Part shown: positions 1 to 5,438 of the stretch, piece after piece
Numbering within the stretch: position 1 is the stretch's first letter
Layout of the letters: the number at the start of each line of letters is the position of its first letter
Origin: an uncultured Acidobacteriota bacterium
GTDB taxonomy: Bacteria > Acidobacteriota > Vicinamibacteria > Vicinamibacterales > SCN-69-37
Reading direction: 5' to 3'
NCBI GenBank assembly: GCA_937880585.1
Contig: CALFMR010000011.1
Span: 1 to 6,818 of the forward strand
DNA length: 6,818 bases
Notes under the pieces: model-generated
The model's database searches: none
Seen by the model: the letters and a program-made list of their open reading frames with translations, nothing else
What the model was told of the DNA's origin: nothing
Translations under genes and position numbers: made by a program

Positions 1-45
1 AACAGTTTGCAGATGCCGTGGGTTACCCTAAAGTAGGCACAAAGA

Positions 46-201
46 ATGACGACCCGCGACTACCAGACCCATTCGGCCGAAGAGACGATTGCGTTAGGTC
101 GTACTCTGGCTCCCGACCTCAAGGGTCTGCGCCTCGTGCTGCTGCAAGGCGATCTCGGAACCGGGAAGACCACGCTGGTAAAGGGAATCGCCGAGGGCCT
201 C
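46..201 (+). pseudogene. tsaE: 5' fragment of tsaE, tRNA t6A biosynthesis ATPase subunit, cut off after about 52 codons
   Basis: TsaE (YjeE) is a small P-loop ATPase that works with TsaB and TsaD to make the t6A37 modification of tRNAs reading ANN codons. The first 52 residues match the family well: a start MTTRDYQTHSAEET, then LVLLQGDLGTGKTTLVKGI, holding a Walker A loop (GDLGTGKTT, residues 35-43), and ending in GIAEGL. After Leu52 the similarity stops. The conserved S-P-T-F segment, the Walker B region and the C-terminal half are absent, where a full protein has about 140-170 residues. The frame stays open to 516, but codons after 201 are the antisense of mgtE, so any product would be a 156-residue chimera unable to work as TsaE. 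The ATG at 46 has a weak Shine-Dalgarno (tagg, 34-37) eight bases upstream. The identity of the fragment is secure. Whether the truncation is biological or an assembly error cannot be told from the sequence. Confidence 0.8.
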
Positions 202-1002
202 CAAGCCGCCGATGCGCTGGATGTCGCGCGTCGTCTCGTCCCGGATGACGTCGATGACGTCGTCGACCGTGATGACACCGACGAGCTTGTTCTCCGCGTC
301 GACGACGGGAAGGGCGAGCAGGTTGTAGGAGGCGACGAGCCGCGCGGCTTCGTCCTGCCGCGCGTCGACCGAGACGCTGACGACGTCAGTCGTCATGATG
401 CGCGAGAGCGGCGTGTCGGCCGGCACGAGCACGAGCCGGCGCAGCGACGTGACGCCGACCAGATGGTGCCGGTCGTCGATCACGTAGAGGTAGAAGACGA
501 CCTCAGGGCCCGATAGCCGCTGGAGCGTGGCGACGGCTTCGCCGGCGGTCACCGTCTCGTCGAGCGCGAAGACGTTCGGCGTCATGATGCGGCCGGCCGT
601 CTGGTCCGCGTAGCCGAGCAGGTGGCCGATCGCCCCCGATTGGCCGGTCAGCTCCATCACGTGCGCCGCGAGCTCGGGCGGCAGGTGCGTGAGGATCGCG
701 GCCGAGTCGTCGGGCGCGAGCTCCCGCATGAGCCGCGCGACTTCCTCGGCCGACCGGCCGACGAGCAGCTGCGCCGCCGGCTTGGGACCAAGCTCCGACA
801 ACGCGTCCATCGCGAGCGGAACATTCACGGCGACCAGGCTGTCGAAGGCGATCCGCGCGTCCGAGTCCGGCAGCCGGTGCAAGATGGCCGCGATGTCCGG
901 CGGCCGCTGCTTCTTCAGCAGGTTGGTGAGATTGGCGGTCGCGCCCATGCGCAACAAGCGCTGGACCGATCCGAGCACGAGACGAGCGTTCGGCAAAGGC
1001 AC
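94..1002 (-). CDS. mgtE: MgtE-type magnesium transporter, N-terminal and CBS domains only; membrane domain lost
   Basis: MgtE is a dimeric Mg2+ channel whose cytosolic N and CBS domains sense Mg2+ and gate a five-helix membrane pore. Residues about 20-130 form the helical-repeat MgtE_N domain (start LLRMGATANLTNLLKKQ). Residues 135-195 are the first CBS domain, opening with AGRIMTPNVFALDE, and residues 200-255 the second, containing ALPVVDAENKLVGVITVDD. The linker DIQRIGGLEAL (260-270) normally leads into the pore. Here it runs straight into 32 residues (271-302, starting GDSLYQRG) that are the antisense of tsaE, ending at a TGA at 94-96. The protein is 302 residues against about 450 for the family and has no membrane helix, so it cannot carry Mg2+. 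I chose the GTG at 1002 because the family keeps about 18 residues before RMGAT and no SD supports the ATG at 948. The gene is probably transcribed separately from the permease operon, since a 170-bp gap with its own -10-like box lies between them. Family assignment is firm; integrity is doubtful. Confidence 0.82.
   Translation of the reverse strand: MPLPNARLVLGSVQRLLRMGATANLTNLLKKQRPPDIAAILHRLPDSDARIAFDSLVAVNVPLAMDALSELGPKPAAQLLVGRSAEEVARLMRELAPDDSAAILTHLPPELAAHVMELTGQSGAIGHLLGYADQTAGRIMTPNVFALDETVTAGEAVATLQRLSGPEVVFYLYVIDDRHHLVGVTSLRRLVLVPADTPLSRIMTTDVVSVSVDARQDEAARLVASYNLLALPVVDAENKLVGVITVDDVIDVIRDETTRDIQRIGGLEALGDSLYQRGLPGSEIALQQHEAQTLEVGSQSTT
193..201. other. Breakpoint joining tsaE (+) to mgtE (-), with up to 9 bp of shared sequence
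   Basis: TsaE similarity on the plus strand runs through the codons for EGL (193-201). MgtE similarity on the minus strand runs through GGLEAL, whose last codon is 195-193. The nine bases gagggcctc therefore suit both genes, and the breakpoint must lie in or beside them. This is what microhomology-mediated deletion between two convergent genes would leave. It is also what an assembler could produce by joining two unrelated contigs at a short overlap. Nine bases is an upper limit, because the parental sequences are not visible. Confidence 0.7.
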
Positions 1003-1008
1003 AAGGGG

Positions 1009-1014
1009 ATTGTA
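1009..1014 (-). promoter_or_regulatory. Candidate -10 box of mgtE, suggesting a leaderless or nearly leaderless transcript
   Basis: On the minus strand TACAAT (five of six matches to TATAAT) lies six bases before the GTG at 1002. Transcription would then start at or next to the start codon, and no Shine-Dalgarno sequence is present in between, which fits a leaderless mRNA. At 17-bp spacing the -35 position reads ccctaa and does not resemble TTGACA, because it falls inside the C-rich strand of the heptad array. The call is tentative. Confidence 0.3.
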
Positions 1015-1020
1015 CTGACA

Positions 1021-1060
1021 GGAAAGAGGGATTAGGGATCAGGGATTGGGGACTAGGGGG
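1021..1060 (+). repeat. G-rich heptad array with a 7-bp period, candidate G-quadruplex
   Basis: Units begin every seven bases: ggaaaga at 1021, gggatta at 1028, gggatca at 1035, gggattg at 1042, gggacta at 1049 and ggggg at 1056. The five G-runs (1028-1030, 1035-1037, 1042-1044, 1048-1051, 1056-1060) are separated by loops of three or four bases, meeting the usual four-run G-quadruplex rule. The G-rich strand is the template strand for the minus-strand genes. The array lies directly upstream of the mgtE -10-like box and downstream of the permease, so it could slow polymerase leaving the operon or modulate mgtE. No function is proven. Confidence 0.7.
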
Positions 1061-1087
1061 CAGAACAAAAAAAGATGACACCGCGAG

Positions 1088-1131
1088 CCCCCGAGCGCAG
1101 CGAGGGCGGCGAAGCGCCGTAGCGCCGGGGG
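1088..1131. repeat. Long imperfect hairpin within the palindromic element
   Basis: The outer arms cccccg (1088-1093) and cggggg (1126-1131) pair. After one bulged base, A1094, the arms gcgc (1095-1098) and gcgc (1122-1125) also pair, giving ten base pairs. The enclosed region holds a small hairpin, ggcg-aag-cgcc (1108-1118). It uses bases 1122-1131 and so cannot form together with the hairpin at 1122-1145. Confidence 0.5.
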
Positions 1132-1145
1132 TGGGGCCCCGGCGC
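1122..1145. repeat. Perfect 9-bp GC hairpin downstream of the permease gene
   Basis: gcgccgggg (1122-1130) is the exact reverse complement of ccccggcgc (1137-1145), leaving a six-base loop. In the permease transcript it begins 28 bases after the stop codon, where it could protect the 3' end or cause pausing. It is not a standard intrinsic terminator: on the minus strand a T-run (1156-1151) comes before the hairpin, and the next T-run (1073-1067) is about 50 bases after it. Confidence 0.55.
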
Positions 1146-1172
1146 ATTGCAAAAAAGATGACTACCGTCCCT

Positions 1173-2825
1173 CTACTGAATCACCATCAGCGTGAACGGA
1201 TACACGTAGGCCTGCAGGAAAATGAAGAGCCCCATCAGCACGGCCAGGCCGAGGCTGTGCAGGAACACGTAGCGCAGGATGTCGCCTTCGTGGCCGTACC
1301 ACTCGGTCGCGGTGCTGGCGACGACAATCGACTGCGCGTCGATCATCTTGCCCATCACGCCGCCCGCGCTGTTGGCCGAGGCCATGAGCGTCGGGCTGAG
1401 GCCGAGCTGTTCGGCGGTGATGCGCTGCAGGCTGCCGAAGAGGACGTTTGATGACGTGTCCGATCCCGTCAGTGCGACACCCAGCCAGCCGAGCAGCGTC
1501 GCGAAGATCGGATAGAGCCGCCCGGTCTTCGCGAACGCCAGCCCCATCGTCGCGTCTAATCCGGCATAGCGCGTGATGTAGCCGACCGCCATCATCGCGG
1601 CGATCGTGAGGAGCGAATAGCGCACCTGCACGATCGTGCGCCAGTACTCGCGAACGAGCGCGGCCGGACGGTAGCCCATGACGAGGCCGCCGATGATGGC
1701 GGCAACGAGGATGCCGCTGCCCGTGGCCGACAGCCAGTTGAGGACGAACACCGCCGCCTCGGGCCGTGGCTCGGTGACGACGGGCGGCATGCGCAGGATG
1801 AGGTTGTTGAGGCCCTCGATCGTGAAGCGCGGCGCGGACAGGCCATCGAGCCAGGTCTTGACTTGTGGGATGCCCCACACGAAGACGAGCACGGTCAGGA
1901 TGATCCACGGCAGCCACGCGCGGAACAGTTGATGGCCGTCGGGCGCCTCATCGTCAACCGCCGCCGGCGCTGGTGGCGCCGTCGGGGGACGCCGGCCGGC
2001 ATGCCGCCAGATCTCACGCGGCTGCCACTTCGTCAGGAAGAAGGTCAGCACGCCGAGCGCGACGACGGCCGAGACGACGTCGACGAGCCAGGGCCCGTGG
2101 TACGCCGAGATGAGCCACTGCGGAATGGCGAACGACACGCCCGCGACGAGGAGCGCGGGCCAGATGCCGATCATGCCGCGCCAGCCGGCGAACACGCTGA
2201 TGAGCCAGAACGGGACGATGACCGAGAAGACCGTCAGCTCGCGGCCGGTCATCGCGCTGAGCTTCAAGAGATCGAGCCCCGTCACGCTTTGCAGCGCGAT
2301 CAGCGGCGTGCCGAGCGCGCCGAAGGCAACCGGCGCGGTATTGGCGATGAGCGAGAGGCCGGACGCTTCGAGCGGCGGGAATCCGAGACCGATGAGGATG
2401 GCGGCCGTCACCGCAACCGGCGTCCCGAAGCCGGCGGCGCCCTCGAAGAACGCGCCGAGGCAGAACGCCACGAGTAGCAGCTGCAGCCGGCGATCGCTCG
2501 TGACGCGCGTGACGCTGTGCCGCAGCACGCCGAAGAGCCCGCGCTCGTTCGTCAGGCGATACAGAAAGATGACGTTGAGGATGATCCAGCCGATGGGAAA
2601 GAGGCCGTAGGCGACGCCGTACGCCGTCGCACGCGCGGCCAGGCCGCCGGGCATGCCGAAGATGAGGACGGCGACGATGAGCGACGTCGCGACGCCGACG
2701 AGCGCGGCCATGTGCGCGCGCATCCGCAGAATGCCGAGCGCGCCGAGCAGCACGACCGCGGGCAGCGCCGCCGCGCAGGTCGAAAGCGTCGCATTACCGA
2801 GCGGGTTGTAGACCTGCGACCACAT
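1173..2825 (-). CDS. lctP: L-lactate/glycolate permease of the LctP (LldP/GlcA) family
   Basis: This is a complete 550-residue inner-membrane carrier, the same length as E. coli LldP (about 551). The family couples uptake of L-lactate, D-lactate or glycolate to protons. The start MWSQVYNPLGN fits the LldP start, which supports the ATG at 2825. Family signatures are present: FEGAAGFGTPVAVTAA (127-142), NTAPVAFGALGTP (162-174), RMPPVV (345-350), LTGSDTSSN (452-460) and GGVMGKMI (488-495). Hydrophobic stretches fit a 12-or-more-helix protein, with a polar, Ala/Pro-rich loop at about 268-300. The gene overlaps the end of glcF by 32 bp. A ggaga sequence (2841-2837) inside glcF, 11 bases before the ATG, may serve as ribosome binding site. 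Fourth place in a glcDEF operon points to glycolate as substrate, as for E. coli GlcA, but lactate is equally allowed by the family, so the symbol is for the family. It ends in TAG at 1173. Confidence 0.93.
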   Translation of the reverse strand: MWSQVYNPLGNATLSTCAAALPAVVLLGALGILRMRAHMAALVGVATSLIVAVLIFGMPGGLAARATAYGVAYGLFPIGWIILNVIFLYRLTNERGLFGVLRHSVTRVTSDRRLQLLLVAFCLGAFFEGAAGFGTPVAVTAAILIGLGFPPLEASGLSLIANTAPVAFGALGTPLIALQSVTGLDLLKLSAMTGRELTVFSVIVPFWLISVFAGWRGMIGIWPALLVAGVSFAIPQWLISAYHGPWLVDVVSAVVALGVLTFFLTKWQPREIWRHAGRRPPTAPPAPAAVDDEAPDGHQLFRAWLPWIILTVLVFVWGIPQVKTWLDGLSAPRFTIEGLNNLILRMPPVVTEPRPEAAVFVLNWLSATGSGILVAAIIGGLVMGYRPAALVREYWRTIVQVRYSLLTIAAMMAVGYITRYAGLDATMGLAFAKTGRLYPIFATLLGWLGVALTGSDTSSNVLFGSLQRITAEQLGLSPTLMASANSAGGVMGKMIDAQSIVVASTATEWYGHEGDILRYVFLHSLGLAVLMGLFIFLQAYVYPFTLMVIQ

Positions 2826-4161
2826 TGATCACGCTCTCTCCACGAATCGACGCGTCGACGATTTCAATCGGGTGTACGACGGGCCATTGCTCGCCGCGGC
2901 GGCGGGCGGCAGCGGCGATCTGCAGCGTGCAGCCCGGGTTCGCGGTCGCCACGATATCAGGCTTCGTCTCGGCGAGACGCGCGGCCTTCTCGGCGCCGAG
3001 CGCGGCGGCCGGTTCTGGCTGCACCAGGTTGTAGATGCCCGCGCTGCCGCAGCAGATCTCGGCGTCAGCCGGCGTCACGAGCTCGATGCCGGGAATGGCG
3101 CGGAGCAGATCGCGCGGCGCGGATCGGATGCCCTGCGCGTGCGCGAGATGGCAGGCGTCGTGATAGGTCACGCGCGCGTGGATCGGGTGCCGCCTCGCCC
3201 GAGGCTCGCCGAGCTCGACGAGCAGTTCCGAGATGTCGCGCACGCGCGCACTGAACGCGCGGGCGCGCGCGGCCCAGTCCGGATCGTCGGCGAGCAGGTC
3301 GCCGTACTCTTTCATCGCCGATCCGCAGCCCGCCGCGTTGACGACGATCCGATCGACCTCGGCGTGTTCGAACGCGGCGATGAGCCGGCGCGCGAACGCG
3401 CGTCCCTCGTCGAGGCGCCCGGCGTGCAGCGCCAGCGCGCCGCAGCAGCCCTGGCCATGAGGCACACGCACGTCGCATCCTTCAGCGGCGAGAACGCGGA
3501 CGGTCGCGGCGTGGACGTGGGGAAAAGCGACACGTTGGACGCAACCGGCGAGGAGACCGACGGTCAGGCGACGCGTCCCGGCCGCACGCGCCTCGGCGGG
3601 CAAACCGTCGGCCACACCGGCCCAGGTGATGCGTGGCGCCAGCGCCATGATCGATCGCAAGAACGCCGGGAGCCGCTGCGCGACGCGGCTGGCGCCCACG
3701 GCCCGCACGGCGGGTCCAACGATGAGGAGCGGTGCGAGCAGCGCGCGTAGCCGCACCGGATAGGGCAGCACTGAAAAGAGCGCGCGCCGCAAGAGCCTCT
3801 CACGCAGCGGCCGTTCGTAGCGCCGTTCGATCTGCGCGCGCGTGCGTTCGATGAGCGGGCCGTACTGAACGCCCGACGGACAGGCCGTGACGCACGCCAT
3901 GCAGCCGAGGCAGGTGTCGAAGTGGCCGACGAACGTGGACGACATCGGCGTCCGGCCTTCCGCCGCCTCCTTCATTAAATAGATGCGGCCGCGCGGCGAG
4001 TCCATTTCCTCGCCCCACAACCGATACGTCGGACACGTGGGCAGACAAAAGCCGCAATGCACGCACGCGCTCATCAGATCCAGCGACGGCGCGTCGACGG
4101 CGTCGAACGCGGGTGCGACGGCGGCCGATTCCTGCACGATCGCGCGGGTCGTGCCGTTCAT
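2794..4161 (-). CDS. glcF: Glycolate oxidase iron-sulfur subunit GlcF
   Basis: GlcF passes electrons from the FAD subunits of the glycolate dehydrogenase complex to the membrane electron carriers. This 455-residue protein has two 4Fe-4S motifs near the N-terminus: CVHCGFCLPTC with Cys 33, 36, 39 and 43, and CLGCMACVTAC with Cys 84, 87, 90 and 94. Two cysteine-rich CCG domains follow: Cys207 with CCG at 239-241 and Cys279, then Cys337 with CCG at 370-372 and Cys411. All expected ligand positions are filled, so it looks functional. It is somewhat longer than E. coli GlcF (407). The ATG at 4161 overlaps the glcE stop as ATGA and has a good Shine-Dalgarno, gagg (4171-4168), six bases upstream. 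The 3' end runs 32 bp into the permease gene. Related iron-sulfur subunits occur in lactate and glycerol-3-phosphate dehydrogenases, but the glcD and glcE neighbours favour GlcF. Confidence 0.93.
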   Translation of the reverse strand: MNGTTRAIVQESAAVAPAFDAVDAPSLDLMSACVHCGFCLPTCPTYRLWGEEMDSPRGRIYLMKEAAEGRTPMSSTFVGHFDTCLGCMACVTACPSGVQYGPLIERTRAQIERRYERPLRERLLRRALFSVLPYPVRLRALLAPLLIVGPAVRAVGASRVAQRLPAFLRSIMALAPRITWAGVADGLPAEARAAGTRRLTVGLLAGCVQRVAFPHVHAATVRVLAAEGCDVRVPHGQGCCGALALHAGRLDEGRAFARRLIAAFEHAEVDRIVVNAAGCGSAMKEYGDLLADDPDWAARARAFSARVRDISELLVELGEPRARRHPIHARVTYHDACHLAHAQGIRSAPRDLLRAIPGIELVTPADAEICCGSAGIYNLVQPEPAAALGAEKAARLAETKPDIVATANPGCTLQIAAAARRRGEQWPVVHPIEIVDASIRGESVINVVAGLQPAR

Positions 4162-5438
4162 ACCGGACCTCGGCCGGCATTCAGCACGCCGGCGGGATCG
4201 AGCGCCTGTTTGATTGCCGCGAGGACCGGCGTCGCGCTGTCGGCCGGTCCCCAGACGTCGGCGCGCGCCTTCACGTCACGAGCCGCGCGCCGGACGACGA
4301 CGTGCTGGATCGCCGGCGCTTGACGGCGCAGCCGCTCGACGACGCGGACCTGCGCGTCCGCGTCGCCATCGATCCGCGCGAGCCCCGCGCCCACGGCGGC
4401 GCGTCCGACGACGGCGATGGCCGTCCGCTCGCCGCGCGCGATCGTCTCGATCGCGCGAAACATGTCACCCACGGCCGCGGCCGGCCAGGCCATTCGGACG
4501 ACGGCACCCGCGCCGGACCAGATCTCGCCGACTCGCGCGCGCCACCAGGCATCGTCTGACTCGCCGGACGTGACCGAGACGTCGCCGCCCGACATCATCT
4601 CGCGTGCCCTCGCGATCTGGGCGTCGACCGCGCGCGGCGAGGCGGCGAATCGGACCGCCAGTTGCACGGCCATTGGCTCGGAGCCGGCCGCGGGTGCCGA
4701 CGTGTCGAAGTCGAACGCCATCGGATCGAGCGTGCTCGCAGCCACGGCCGCTACCGCGCGAACGGCTGCGTCACGATCCGCGAACCGCGCGGCCATCGTG
4801 GCCGACGCCAGCGGAAGGGGCGACAGTTTGAACGTGGCGCTGACGATGGCGGCGAGCGATCCGAAGGATCCGCTGACGAGCCGACCGAGGTCGTAGCCCG
4901 CGACGTTCTTCACGACCTGTCCGCCCGCTTTCGCGAGGCGGCCGTCAGTCGTCGCCAGGCCGATCCCGATGAGCAGGTCCCGCGGCGTGCCGTAGCGATG
5001 ACGCAGCGATCCGCTGTCATTCGTCGCGATGAGGCCGCCGATGGTCGCGGCGTCGAACGCCGTGTCGATGGCCAGCCATTGACGATGCTGCGCGAGCGCG
5101 CGATTGACCTCGGCGAGCGGCGCGCCGGCTTCGACCGTCACCGTCAGATCGCCATGTCGATGCGCGACGACGCGATTGAGCCGGCCGAGGTCGAGGACGA
5201 CGTCGATGGTCTGCGGCGGACGTCCCCAACCGAGCTTCGTGCCGCCGCCGCGTATCACCGTCGTCAGGCGTTCACGCGAGACCGTCGCGAGCGCCGCGGC
5301 CACGGCCTCGGCCGACTCGGGCGCGACGACCACCGCGGGCACGACGTCGTCGATCGCATCGTCGGCTGCGCCGGGACGAACGACGCTGCCGTCGGACAGC
5401 ACGTCGATGCGACGGAGGAGATCGTCGGTCAGCGTCAT
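4158..5438 (-). CDS. glcE: Glycolate oxidase FAD-binding subunit GlcE
   Basis: GlcE is the second flavin-binding subunit needed for glycolate dehydrogenase activity. This 426-residue protein has a PCMH-type FAD-binding (FAD_binding_4) fold over about residues 30-210. Visible motifs are RGGGTKLGWG (63-72), GGLIATNDSGSLRHRYG (134-150) and KNVAGYDLGRLVSGSFGSL (177-195); the N-V-A-G-Y-D-L signature is typical of GlcE and separates it from GlcD. The C-terminus carries ALDPAGVLNAGR, as in the family. It is longer than E. coli GlcE (350), with extra sequence at the N-terminus and in the alanine-rich second half. The ATG at 5438 shares one base with the glcD stop (TGATG), indicating translational coupling; its own Shine-Dalgarno is weak. 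The stop overlaps the glcF start. Confidence 0.93.
   Translation of the reverse strand: MTLTDDLLRRIDVLSDGSVVRPGAADDAIDDVVPAVVVAPESAEAVAAALATVSRERLTTVIRGGGTKLGWGRPPQTIDVVLDLGRLNRVVAHRHGDLTVTVEAGAPLAEVNRALAQHRQWLAIDTAFDAATIGGLIATNDSGSLRHRYGTPRDLLIGIGLATTDGRLAKAGGQVVKNVAGYDLGRLVSGSFGSLAAIVSATFKLSPLPLASATMAARFADRDAAVRAVAAVAASTLDPMAFDFDTSAPAAGSEPMAVQLAVRFAASPRAVDAQIARAREMMSGGDVSVTSGESDDAWWRARVGEIWSGAGAVVRMAWPAAAVGDMFRAIETIARGERTAIAVVGRAAVGAGLARIDGDADAQVRVVERLRRQAPAIQHVVVRRAARDVKARADVWGPADSATPVLAAIKQALDPAGVLNAGRGPV

Larger units (their letters stand above)
1068..1162. repeat. 71-bp GC-rich palindromic element bracketed by a 12-bp direct repeat
   Basis: The 12-mer aaaaaagatgac occurs at 1068-1079 and again at 1151-1162. 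Between the copies lie 71 bases (1080-1150) of very GC-rich sequence able to form several hairpins. This layout resembles a REP- or MITE-like dispersed element, with the flanking 12-mers either a duplicated target or part of the repeat unit. It carries no ORF of its own and sits in the gap between the permease and mgtE. Whether it recurs in the genome cannot be judged here. Confidence 0.55.

Noticed and set aside
7..34. Promoter of tsaE (ttgcag and taaagt with a 16-bp gap)
   Set aside because: Only three and four of six positions match the consensus, and the region is too short to judge against background.
18..248. Open frame from GTG 18 on the plus strand
   Set aside because: It overlaps the clear TsaE frame out of phase, and its product is Arg-rich with no recognisable family.
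202..516. C-terminal 104 residues of the open frame that continues from tsaE
   Set aside because: They are the direct antisense of MgtE CBS-domain codons; their Asp/Val/Arg-rich make-up comes from that and not from a real fusion domain.
1067..1145. Intrinsic terminator for the permease operon
   Set aside because: Strong hairpins are present, but no T-run directly follows either hairpin on the minus strand; the T-runs lie before the short hairpin or about 14 bases after the long one.
503..1147. Long minus-strand frame over mgtE and the intergenic repeats
   Set aside because: It is a frame-shifted shadow of the MgtE N-terminal domain extended through the repeat region, low in complexity and with no family match.
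1021..1162. CRISPR-like array
   Set aside because: The repeat units are 7 bp with no spacers of regular length, and the 12-bp repeat occurs only twice.
1863..3750. Long plus-strand frames at 1863-2477 and 2872-3750, opposite the permease and glcF
   Set aside because: Long antisense frames are expected in high-GC coding DNA. Their products are Arg/Glu/Asp-rich without motifs, while the opposite strand carries clear conserved proteins.
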